Shown piece after piece: positions 45,815 to 55,525 of a DNA stretch of 64,000 nucleotides. A model generated the notes under the pieces. The model did no database searches, was not told the DNA's origin, and saw only the letters and a program-made list of their open reading frames with translations. This stretch comes from Annona cherimola (Eukaryota; Streptophyta; Magnoliopsida; Magnoliales; Annonaceae): positions 13,493,764 through 13,557,763 of the forward strand of contig CM059972.1 of NCBI GenBank assembly GCA_030490835.1. Reading direction: 5' to 3'. How positions within the stretch are numbered: position 1 is the stretch's first letter; each line of letters opens with the position of its first letter. The position numbers were made by a program, and so were the translations under genes.

Positions 45815-46312
45815 AGTGTCGAGAAAAATTTCTCTACCCACAATATTTGGTCCTAATTTCTTTTGTACTTACGATATTTCAGAAATTTTCTTGATACTCA
45901 TAACATTTCATCCTTAATTCTTCTGATGCCCATGTCGTTATTCTCAGCTAAAAATGACATTAACTGTATGTGAAAATGTCAATTTTGCCCTCATACTGCC
46001 CTCATACCATTATGTAAATAAAGGTAAAATAAATTCTTGCTCCGTTTTTATTATAATTTAAATAAAAAATTCATCAAATTCGTTTTACAAAAATATGATA
46101 TGGATTCTATTTAGAATCTATTTTACAAATGGTATAGGGGCAAAATTGACAGTTTTACATGTAGTTAACATTTGTTTTGGATTAAGGGTAGCGACATGGG
46201 CATATGAGAAATTACAAGTGAAATATTGTGAATATTTGAAGAATTTATAAATTGTTGTGGGTACGAAAGGAATAACTGCCAAATGTTGGAGCATAAGAGG
46301 AATTTTTCCTTA
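45815..46312. mobile_element. Family E element, diverged
   Basis: The left side reads GAAAAATTTCTCTACCCACA, CTTACGATATTTCAG, GATGCCCATGTCG. The right side gives the inverse theme GGGTAGCGACATGGGCATAT, AAATATTGTGAATATTTG, GGGTACG and GAGGAATTTTTCC. The terminal pair AAAAATTTCTCT and AGAGGAATTTTT is visible. Confidence 0.55.
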
Positions 46313-46650
46313 ATTTTGCTTAACATTATTTTTTTGACATGGTCAAAAAAATTATTTCAATGTGAATAATGATTTAAAAATTATAAAAGATGCTTCAATC
46401 CATTTATAAATATATTAAAATAATAATAATTTAAAGATCATTTATAAATATAGGAATGATATTTTAGATGTCTTCGTTAAATATACAGCTTAGAAATTGA
46501 AATATAAATCAAGCTAATTTATTACATTGCTTTAAAGCGGGCCATGAATATCTTTAATGTGAATGAAAGATGGTTTTGAAATTGTACAAATGATTCCAAA
46601 TGGATTTTGTGGATTAAAATTTATTCACCATTGAAGTTGGAGTACCAATG

Positions 46651-46885
46651 CCACCGCCCTTGTGGCTGTGTGGTAATCATGATTCAGCTCACTTGCACGA
46701 GGAATTTTTATAATTTAGTACCTTATTTAGGAGTTTTATGATTTAGTCCTCCATAGAGGGGGGTTTTTAGAATTTCCTCTGGGTATGGAGTGTAGTAAAA
46801 CTTTTCTTCCGTGGTGTGAAAGTAGTAACTGTGCCACATTATAATATCAAGATGTCGTGGTATAGAAATATTTTTAAAAAAATTA
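46651..46885 (+). mobile_element. SINE, family S1, with 11-bp target duplication
   Basis: GAGTACCAATG lies on both sides exactly (46640-46650 and 46886-46896). The 5' part CCTTGTGGCTGTGTGGTAAT resembles an A box; the B box is degraded. The 3' module TCCGTGGTGTGAAAGTAG and CACATTATAATATCAAGATG matches the 17.8 kb SINE, followed by an A-rich tail. Confidence 0.82.
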
Positions 46886-47176
46886 GAGTACCAATGATTC
46901 AATATTCATGTGCTGTTTAGTTATATTCCACTACAGCGACGAATATGGCTGATGATAATAGTAATTAAGGTGTTCCGTTGATCTCAAACCAGGTTATTTT
47001 TTTTTTTTTTTTTTTTCTGTGCTCCATATTCTTCCGAGTGTGTCCAAATAAATACGACTGTAAAATCTTTTTTAAATAAAAATTATTGGATGAAAAAATG
47101 TTATGGGAATGTAATGAAATATATTATGAATCGTGAACAAGAAAAATAATATTGTAATATAAATAGTTACTTTCAA

Positions 47177-47650
47177 AGGGTATGTTTAAGGAGTGATAAA
47201 ATTTTAGATGAAAAACTTTTAGAGTAAAAGTTTTTGAATTATGAAAAAATAATATAATATGATAGGCTTAATGATGAGAAACAAAAAAAATAAAGTTGAA
47301 ATAAATATATTAGATATATAGGAAATTGTATAAAAATTATTGAAAAATATTGTAGTTGAAAATCAAGTTTTTGGAGGTGTTAGATAACACTAAAAACCTT
47401 TTAACCAAAAACTTTTTACTTTCTATAATTATTATATTTTTTAATGATTTCTTCACTTTATCTTATACAACTACCCTACTTTTCAATTATTTATGTATAA
47501 CTACTTATACATTTAAACTGTCTATTTTAACTTTTTTTTTTTTACTTGTCATCATAATTCCCATCATATCATATTATTTTCTCATATTTCAAAAATTTCT
47601 ACATTAAAATTTTTTCATTAAAAGTTTTGTTATTTTCTAAACATACCCTT
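47177..47650. repeat. Two family A MITEs side by side
   Basis: The first (from 47177, GGGTATGTTTAAGG) is cut near 47350. The second (about 47372-47650) reads in the other orientation through CTACCCTACTTTTCAATTAT and ends TTCTAAACATACCCTTAG. Either a nested insertion or a truncated neighbour. Confidence 0.6.
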
Positions 47651-48480
47651 AGATTGAAATCAGTAATATTTTAGTAATTTTAAATTACAAAAAGGGTTTC
47701 GATTTTAAAAAATAAAAAAATATCTATACATCTCAAAAAATGATAAACTTGATACGTATGTTAAGTATACTTATATTAACAATTGTATAAAATTTTTTTA
47801 AGAATAATAAAAGTTAAGTTAAATATACTCAGATACGTCAAACCTAAGTATACCTGAGTGTATTTAATCACACCTCGAAGTTTTCTTCCGATAATTTTTC
47901 CGAGCACAACTGCCTGTGCCAAAACCAGTGCGGTAGCTTTCCATTTTTCAAGCGGGCCTGCGGCGCATCCAGCTTGGCACTGGCAGAAAATAAGCACGAC
48001 TGCATGATAGATTGGACAGGCATCCGGCCTTGGCCTTAAGACTTGAAGTACGGTGGAAAGGAGGAAAAATAAAAAAAGGAAAGTATATTATCTACAGAAT
48101 AAACCGAGCTCGCACGAGCTGGATGCGCCGCAGAGCTTGAAAAATGGGAATGCTACCGCACGAGTTTTTTTTTTTTTTTTGGATAAAAACTACCGCACGA
48201 GCTTTGGCACAAGCATTTGTGCTCGAAAAATGATAAAATTTTTGGACGAAGAGTTTAAGATGTGATTAAATGCATTTAAGTGCACTTAAGTTTAATGTGC
48301 CTGAGTGTATTTAATTTATTTTTTATTATTTTTTTAAAAATTTTACATAACTACTAATATAAGTGTATTTAACATGTGTATCGAGTTTTATCATTTTAGG
48401 AGATTTGTAGATATTTTTTTTAAAATCAATAATTTTTTTAAAATTATTAAAATATTAGTGATATCTACAAATATATGAAA
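47650..48480. mobile_element. Large foldback (inverted repeat), about 0.8 kb
   Basis: Two arms of about 300 bases face each other around a centre near 48050. From outside to inside the left arm has TAATATTTTAGTAATTTTAA, GTATACTTATATTAACAATT, TGTATTTAATCACACCTCG, CCGAGCACAACTGCCTGTGC, TGCGGTAGC and TGCGGCGCATCCAGC. The right arm gives each of these in inverse order (GCTGGATGCGCCGCAG, GCTACCGCACGAG, TGTGCTCGAAAAATGATAA, TGTGATTAAATGCATTTAAG). The inner 110 bases are GC-richer than any nearby MITE and may be captured sequence. Related to family D in its outer parts. Confidence 0.75.
48165..48189 (-). mobile_element. 25-bp retro-insertion: A tail plus 9 bases, with 12-bp target duplication
   Basis: CTACCGCACGAG occurs at 48153-48164 and again at 48190-48201. 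Between them lie only 16 T and GGATAAAAA, which on the minus strand is TTTTTATCC followed by poly(A). The opposite arm of the surrounding foldback lacks this insert and so serves as an empty-site reference. An extremely 5'-truncated LINE or SINE insertion is the best explanation. Confidence 0.75.
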
Positions 48481-48559
48481 ACAATAAACCTTGATAAATA
48501 GTTGTACAAAAGTTTTAAAAAAAATAAAAAAATGAGTTACATACACTCGAGTGCACCCG

Positions 48560-48830
48560 GGTGCACTTAGCTTCAATGCACTTGCGTGTAGTTAACATTT
48601 TTAAATTTTTTGAAACTTCTTTTATAAAACTGTTAATCTAAGTGTATTTAACATGTATATCAATTTTTAAATTACTAAAAATGTCAATAATTTTTAAAAA
48701 TCCAAAAAAATCTAAAAATCTACAAAATTGATAAAAATTGATATATATGTTAAATACACTTAGATTAATAGTTATGTAAAAAAAATTCAAAAAAAGTGTA
48801 TTTGCATCCAGTGCACCTAATTGGGCTTGA
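48560..48830. mobile_element. Family D hairpin element
   Basis: The left arm TAAAACTGTTAATCTAAGTG, TATTTAACATGTATATC pairs with the right arm GATATATATGTTAAATACAC, TTAGATTAATAGTTATG around a centre near 48695. The ends carry GCACTTGCGTG and TGCATCCAGTGCACC. Confidence 0.65.
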
Positions 48831-48835
48831 AAGTT

Positions 48836-49072
48836 TTTCGTGTAAAAGTTTAAAATAATATAAGATAATATGATATGAAAGGGTTCATGATGATGTGCAT
48901 AGAAAGTAAAGTTAAAATAGATAGGTTAGTTATATACATATGTATAAAGAAATTATTAAAAATATAGTTGTATACGAAAATGTGAAATAATTAATTTTAA
49001 AGTATAATAGTTATAGAGAATGAAAAATTTTAAATCGAAAAATTTTTGTTAAAAAACAAACATGCCCTAAGA
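48836..49072. mobile_element. Family A MITE
   Basis: It carries TAAAGTTAAAATAGATAGG, TTAGTTATATAC, GAGAATGAAAAATTTTAAA and ends AAACAAACATGCCC. It abuts the preceding hairpin element. Confidence 0.6.
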
Positions 49073-49324
49073 CTATAAAAAAGTTACTCTTCACAATTTG
49101 AATGAGCTAAGAATAGGTAAATTTTAAGATGAAAATGTATTGAGAATATGTAAAAGTTTATTGAAATTAGGTAAAGGTATATTGGAAATGAAAAATAAGT
49201 TACTATTTTTTGAAAATAAGAAAAGTGTTTTTAAAAAATGTGAGATCTTATCCCATCTCATGTTTATCCCAGCTTTGAACATAAAAGTAAAAAAATTGCC
49301 AAAGTGAAAATGAAAGAAAATTTA

Positions 49325-49815
49325 TAATAATTTTTTACAAATATACTAATTATGTTTACTTTAATTTTAAATACACTTAGTACATTTTAAAATTTTCAAA
49401 TATATCCATTACATTTGCATTTAATTCTAACAATGCTCATTTCATTAAAAGTCCACTAGGTAATTTAACTAATATTCATTTAAATGTTGGTTATGTTTTC
49501 ATAAGCATACTTTTAATAGAAAAATAATGAAAGATTCAATGAAATTGAATGGGAATAAAATTAGGCTTTACATATTTATAGCTCTTGTGCAACGAGGGCA
49601 ATGGGGAATTATGAAATTCAAATATTTTAATCCAACTTTAAATTTGATGGATATATTTAGTAATTTCACATATTGGCTAACTACATTTATTAACATTTGT
49701 AATGGAATAGACGTTTTTGAAATTAAATGTAAATATAATGGATATATTTGAAAATTTTGAAACATAATGATATTTTAAAATTAGGGCTAAATGTAGTGGG
49801 TATATTTAAGAAAAG
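49325..49815. mobile_element. Family E element
   Basis: The left side reads ACAAATATACTAATTATG and AAATATATCCATTACATTTG, with AACAATGCTCATTTCATT. The right side gives AATGTAAATATAATGGATAT, GGGTATATTTAAGAAAAG. The middle has CTCTTGTGCAACGAGGGCAA as in the 4.2 and 29.0 kb copies. Confidence 0.6.
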
Positions 49816-50139
49816 TTCTTTAAAATAACAAAGGAATGATTTGATATAATGAAAATAATAATTATTAGTAAATAAAAATAAATATAAGATAAATTGGTTA
49901 GTTATACATAAAGATGTAAAAAAGTAACCGAAATATAAAGATAATTAAAATACTTCTATTAAACGAATTTCATAGAAGTGATTTCATAAAGCTCTCTCCA
50001 TTTTTTTAAATATTGATGATTTATACAAAATCTAATTCATTCATTGTATTTAGCTAAAAGACCAAATTTTATCTAAATCTAATATATGCATCGGTCACAT
50101 TTGCTCAAAAATAAGTACATTTATATATGAATTAGAGAA

Positions 50140-50450
50140 AATATTTAAATACATTCACATATGTATTAAAATATTATAATACATAATCATTTATTCATAT
50201 ATTATTAATATTTTAGATGATTTAGATATCAAAAATATTACTCGAATATTGATATATAGGATTAAATTATTTTATTACATTAATTTTACCCATTTATATA
50301 TGGAACTCATATACAGTAATACAAGACAAATGAAGGTTTTTCATGATAATATAAATGATTTTAAATATAATAAATAAAATAATTTTTTTATCAATCATTT
50401 AAATATTAAAAATGAAAAGGCTTATATAGAAGAGGTTTTCACGGAAGCAT
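50140..50450. mobile_element. Diverged family B-like element immediately upstream of FD
   Basis: AATACATAATCATTTATTC, GATGATTTAGATATCAAAAA, AGGATTAAATTATTTTATTA and ATATTATAAATGATTTTAAA-like words follow the family B order, and a similar unit lies near 54.5 kb. It ends about 180 bp before the FD TATA box, so it forms most of the distal promoter. Confidence 0.5.
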
Positions 50451-50624
50451 TACAAAAGATAATATAAAAGATACCACATGCGACGAAAAATATAATTATT
50501 TTTTATATTTCAGCAAACGTACCCCTTTTTCACAAAAAAAGGGTAAAAAAAAAAAGGGGGGCCATTCTCCTTGTCACCCTTGCTGCGCCTCCCCGGTCTC
50601 TTCCCATCCCTTCCCTTCCTCTAC

Positions 50625-50632
50625 TTATATAT
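50625..50632 (+). promoter_or_regulatory. Candidate TATA box of the FD gene
   Basis: TTATATAT stands alone in a CT-rich stretch, 54 bases before the A of the first ATG. A start of transcription about 30 bases downstream would leave a 5' UTR of roughly 25-30 bases. Confidence 0.5.
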
Positions 50633-50686
50633 GTTTCTGTTCCGTTGCTCTCCCCCTCGACCCGTATTCGTTCCCTACCGTAGATC

Positions 50687-51784
50687 ATGTGGGCATCTGG
50701 TGAGGGCAACATCACAGTCGTCGACACTGCCTCCCCCACTGCCAACAGCAGCAGCGTAAAAGAACTGCTGCCGTCGTCGTATACGTTCTCGCCCTGCTCC
50801 CAACTCAAACAGGCAAGAAAAACCATGGAAGAGGTGTGGAAAGACATCAGCCCCTCCAACCTCCATGAGAGGCCAACCAGGTCAGAAATATTAGCAGTAG
50901 ATGTCGATCATGGCCCTAAGAGCCGACCCATCATCGGCCTCCAAGACTTCTTAGCCAGACCCTTCAACCATCCGCCCTCCTCCACGGGCTCTCTCCTCTT
51001 CGGATCCTCCTCCCCTTCCCCATCTCCTCCCTCCCGCACACTTCGAGTTCCCACCACTGCTCTCAGCCTCAATTCCGGCCCACCCGAATTTCCAACCCTC
51101 GATGCATTGCCCACCTTCCACAACTCTTCTCCTCCCCATCCTCCTCCTGATTCCAACAACAGCAGTGATTCCGACTACCATCACTGCTTCCCGAATGCCG
51201 CCTCCAGCCCTTTTTCTTTCATGGCCGACACACCCAAGATCTCTGCTTTCGAAGCTTTCGCTTCTTCTCCTCCTGCCCTCGCGTCTCTTTGCAACAAGAA
51301 GCGTCTCGTGCCCTACTCGCAAGAAAATACCGGGGATCGCCGCCACAAGCGCATGATCAAGAACCGAGAGTCCGCCGCCAGGTCTAGAGCTAGGAAACAG
51401 GCACGTCTCTTTTACCACTACAAATTTCTAAGCGGCCAATTGTTTGGCTTTTCTGGATATCTTTGATCTTTTCCGTATATGTAGGCCTACACCAACGAGC
51501 TTGAGCTTGAAGTCGCCCATTTGATGGAGGAGAATGCAAAGTTGAGGAAACAGCAGCAGCAACAGGTAATTAATTGGAAAATGAGAAAAAAATCCAAACA
51601 CCCACTTGCTATCTTTGTCATCTCCATTCAGACTAAGCAGGTTTTACTTTAATTTGGAACTGATAAATTTGTTTATTTATTTATTTTATTTTTTTTTGGG
51701 ACTTGTGGGCAGGTATCGTTAACAGCTTCTGCCCAATTCCCCACAAAGCCCACCCTCTTTAGATCATCAACGGCACCATTTTAA
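50687..51784 (+). CDS. FD: FD-type bZIP transcription factor, complete, three exons
   Basis: Exons are 50687-51400, 51485-51565 and 51713-51784: 714 + 81 + 72 bases, 288 residues. FD proteins bind DNA in shoot-apex nuclei and, with 14-3-3 proteins and florigen (FT), switch on AP1/SOC1-type genes to start flowering. Seen here: MEEVWKDI at 47-54, LQDFL at 85-89, ALSLNSG at 125-131, the basic region RRHKRMIKNRESAARSRARK at 218-237 with N226-x7-R234, then x9 to L244 and heptad leucines L251 and L258. It ends RSSTAPF (282-288), the SAP motif whose Thr (T285 here) is phosphorylated for 14-3-3 binding. The middle is Ser/Pro-rich. Intron 1 (51401-51484, 84 bp) falls exactly between the basic region and zipper and starts GC, not GT. 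Intron 2 (51566-51712, 147 bp) is GT-AG. The second ATG (50825, context AACCATGG) is stronger than the first (TCATGTG), so translation might begin at residue 47. Both A-group relatives (ABI5/AREB) and FDP were considered; the motif set favours FD. Confidence 0.93.
51401..51484 (+). other. Intron 1 of FD with non-canonical GC donor
   Basis: The donor reads CAG|GCACGT and the acceptor TATATGTAG|GCC. Only this junction keeps the frame and the conserved RARKQ-AYTNELELEV protein order. The nearest GT (51405) would shift the frame. If the intron is retained, the protein ends at 51466 after 21 unrelated residues and lacks the leucine zipper. Confidence 0.85.
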
Positions 51785-53879
51785 GACGGCCTTCGTCAGC
51801 ACTAATCCGCGGCCTGCCTTTGGGCTATCCTCTTCTGGCTTTTCTCCCACTTATCCTGTACAAAAACAGTTATTAAAACAAAGCATAAGATATTTTCTGC
51901 GCGTTTGGGTTTTATATCTCCTGTCTACTCGTCAAATAGGAATATCTATTTTCAGTGGTGTTGGGTGTGGGGTGACGGTGTTACATCTATTTCAAGATAT
52001 GAGAGGAAAAATGAATCTTTTTATACATTTTATTTTACTTGGACGCAATATGCCTGTTATCATCTGTACTTTCTCTTCTAGCTAGCTTAATTTCCCTGTT
52101 GGATGCTGTTTATTACTTTATTTCGGCAGGTTTGCAAGCGTTCGATCAAAAGAGGTTAATTAAGAGGCTTTCTGGTCCAAGCAAAATAATATTAATTTGT
52201 CGGCATTGTGATTCCGCTGCCTAAGGCATTAGTTTTGGCTAGCTGTCGTCCTTTCCATTATCACAGTCTAGTGCTGCTTCTGTCTTGTCTGTGCAGCTCC
52301 GCCTTTCTCATTTGGAGGTTGATATGGAATTTATTAGCTTTTATAAATATTTATTATTATTGTTTTGGTTGTACTTGTTATTGTATAATATGACAATTGT
52401 CATTATATTCATGCGCATTTATGTAGAAGATCTCGAGTCATTATTTATCATTAAAGAAGATAACAAACTCTTATCTATATTTATGGGGGAAAGAAGCTCC
52501 TCATAGACAATGAAGACTACCAGACAGCCAAAACGGTTGAAGCTCTCACATGAACGTTACTGAGTAGTGAGTACTGACTAGGCTGCTGCTCAGTTGGCCT
52601 ATATTCACTTTTCTGTCTAGTTCGTTTGCCAATATGATTCCGTTTTTAGTGTTTTTTACCTATTCTATTAATGAGAAGTTTATCGCATCACGCCATTACC
52701 CTTTCTTCTCCTCTTTTTCTTTTTAGCAAGGAATTTTGATCTGTGCCTGCAGCTTTACGCAGTCCATGCCTGGCCTGGCCTTAACTAGTAATAATCCATT
52801 TGTTAGCTTTGTGGACGATTCTTCTTCCCTTGTTTAACCTTTCACTGTATATCGATGTTGGCAGCTGCCCTTCTTACTTATGTAAACCCAAAAAATGTCT
52901 TTCGTACCTGGATACATCGACATTTCTTTTTGAAATTTGACGACTTTTTATTAAAAAATTAAGCCGTTTATTGTCTTTATTAATGGTTACCAATTTATTT
53001 AAGCATGTAGAAGATCATTTTGTTTAAAGGCTTATATGTTTTCAAAGCTTAATACCTTTTGACAGTGAATGCATGGAAAACAGTATAAACTATAAAATAG
53101 TTTTTAATATATTTTATTTTCGAAATTATAAGTGAGTACACGTGGACGAGATTCATTATATCAAGAGGACTATTTTATTTTGTTATTTTTTAAAAACTTT
53201 ATTTATGAGCTTAAGCGTTTTGTTTCTATAGCTTTCATATTTTTTATGCTTTAAAATATTTTATTTAGAATTTTAAATAAAAAATAAAATATGCAAAAGT
53301 ATAAAAAATATGATAGCTGCATGTATGGAAACATTATGTTTACTCCCATGTGATGGGGCAAACAATTTTTCCAAAAATAAAGAAGGCAGTGCCTTGGGTG
53401 CACTTGATCGCTCTCCGTAAATGGGTTAGATATTTCGTATGAGATCTTAGAATTTAAAAAGCTAAGAATTTCCATTTTTTTAAAAAAGCAAAGCATTGAC
53501 CTAACCTTTCCATTCGGACTTCCAAAGGTTCGCCCCCAACTAAATGCGTTGACTTGCATCAGACAGTGCTTGACAAATGGTGTGTGGGCAAAAATGGAGA
53601 GGAGTGCAAATGGGTTGGGCAGATACGGTTAACGATGGATCCTATTTCTTATCATGTTATCAAACAGTTATCAAAAGTTTCTGTACAAAATTATTTTAGA
53701 TTGAGTTTGTTTTAAGTCTTTTTTTTTTTCAAGGTCTAGTTGATTTCAACTTCATTTTCAAATTAGCTCTTTAAAATAGTCTTTATATTAAAATTAAAAA
53801 TTATAATTTTATTATAAACCTTAATTTAAAACTTATAATCAAGAAGATAATAATATAAATTTTGAAATATATTTATTAA
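51785..53879 (+). other. FD 3' UTR and downstream DNA
   Basis: The first few hundred bases after the stop are likely 3' UTR; no single poly(A) signal stands out. Further on there are short frames without domains and AT-rich DNA. No second gene is recognised. Confidence 0.4.
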
Positions 53880-54170
53880 TAAACTCATTTGTTAATTTTT
53901 TTACTTTTTCTATAAGCTTGCTAATCTAAATGTTTTTAATGTATAAATCAAGTATTACTATTTTGGATTTTTTTTTAGATTTTTAAACACAAGATATTTT
54001 AGTTATTCTTAATTGTTGAAATTATTAAAATAAATTTTGTTTAAAAATCTAAAAAAATATATGCACAGCTAAAAATAGTAAAACTTGATTTAATTATTAA
54101 AAATACTTAGATTAACAAATTTATAAAAAAAAATTAAAATTTTTAAATAGTTTTTTTGAGTGAGTGAACT
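53880..54170. mobile_element. Family D hairpin element
   Basis: The left arm GCTTGCTAATCTAAATG, TATAAATCAAGTATTACTAT pairs with the right arm ATAGTAAAACTTGATTTAAT, TACTTAGATTAACAAATTT. TTAGATTTTTAAACA and TGTTTAAAAATCTAA flank the centre near 54020. Confidence 0.65.
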
Positions 54171-54179
54171 AACCCAAAT

Positions 54180-54313
54180 AGTCTCATTTAAATAATGAAT
54201 CTAGTACTCAACTTCTATGTAAGTGGTTGTATAGAAGTGTGATAACAAAAATAGTCTCATTTAAATAATGAATCTAATACTCAACTTCTATATAAGTGGC
54301 TATATAGAAGTGA
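54180..54313. repeat. Tandem duplication, two units of about 61 bp
   Basis: Both units start AGTCTCATTTAAATAATG, continue ACTCAACTTCTAT and end GTATAGAAGTG or ATATAGAAGTG. About 12 bases separate them. Only about four differences are seen. Confidence 0.8.
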
Positions 54314-54479
54314 TTCTATGTAATTCTTTCTTCTTTGGGATGTTAATGATAATTACAAAAGTCAATTCATTCATTATATTTAGTATTATTTATTTAGCTA
54401 AAAGAACTAGTTATATCTAAATCAAATATACTCATAGGCTACATTTGCTCAAAAAATATATAAATATACATGTAAAGAC

Positions 54480-54800
54480 TATGAAAAATGCTTAGATCTA
54501 TTCATATATATGTATTAGAACGTAATAATAATTTATAAAATCATTTCTTCACATATTAGTGATATTTTAGATAGTTTAGATATTTAAAATATTACTTTAA
54601 GATTGATGTTTAGTATTAAACTATTTTGTTGCATTAATTTTTAATTTATTGGGGCCATGCCCAATAATATTATATAAATAAAAACTTTTATAATAATATA
54701 AATAATGTTAAATATAATAAATGAAGTAGATTTTTATTAATAATCAAGACATTAAAAATAAAGAGAGTTGTATAGAAAAGGAGTTTTATAGATTTATATT
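54480..54800. mobile_element. Diverged family B-like element
   Basis: AATTTATAAAATCATTTCTTC, GATAGTTTAGATATTTAAAA, GTATTAAACTATTTTGTTGC and AATATAAATAATGTTAAATA follow the order of the unit upstream of FD (50.1 kb). The ends are not defined. Confidence 0.45.
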
Positions 54801-55239
54801 AAAAATAGAAGCATTCTCGATATATTTGTATCTTTTGATAAAAAAATATTTTATAAAATATATATTGAATATATGTTAGTAATTTGGATCGGTTCTAGAT
54901 AATTGCACCTTGGAACCTAATCTACCCTAATTGAACTAGGTTTTTTTTAAAACTTACCTTACTCTATAAGTAATTTAGGGTACTAAACAGGTCAACTCAA
55001 TAATACCTTATTCAAATTGTATCAGTAACGTAGAGATTTTTTATTCTTTTGTGAAAAATTAATGTGGCATGAATAAGGTTCATTTGTTAGGAAGTGAAAA
55101 AATAAACTTGTTCCTTATTTCAATATAATTTTATACAACTTACATCTTAACTATCTCACTATCATTTTTTTTTTTTTTTATGTACCCATCATTTTTTTCA
55201 TATGTTTGTATCTACATATTTTATCTATTTTTTTATTTG

Positions 55240-55475
55240 GGTGTGTTTCAAAAGTGATAAAAATTTTAGTGTAAATGTTTGTAAAATTAAATAAAATGAT
55301 GTGATATGATATAAGTAATGATGAAGAGTAAACGAAATAAAGTTAAAATAAATAGGTTAATTGTATGGATAATTATGTAGAAATAATTTAAAAGTAGAGT
55401 AGTTATATAGAAAGATGTAAAGAAATAATTTTAAAAATAAGATAATTATGGAAAGTGAAAAGTTTTAATTCGAGA
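55240..55475. mobile_element. Family A MITE, right end lost
   Basis: It starts GGGTGTGTTTCAAAAGTG, with AAATGATGTGATATGATAT, TAAAGTTAAAATAAATAGG and GGAAAGTGAAAAGTTTTAA. The closing CACACCC end is missing. Confidence 0.62.
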
Positions 55476-55525
55476 AATCCACGAAGTAATTTCATTTTAT
55501 CATCAAGCATCAAAACATTGAAGTG

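Noticed and set aside
51401..51410. GT at 51405 as an ordinary donor for FD intron 1
   Set aside because: Using it adds four bases and destroys the frame into the conserved AYTNELELEV zipper start; the GC donor at 51401 keeps it.
50908..51418. Minus-strand frames of 83 and 155 codons opposite FD exon 1
   Set aside because: They are shadows of the FD coding strand, caused by its Ser/Pro-rich codons.
51566..51660. Read-through of FD exon 2 into the following sequence
   Set aside because: It gives unrelated residues and a stop, and loses the SAP motif; the GT donor at 51566 and acceptor at 51712 restore the expected C-terminus.
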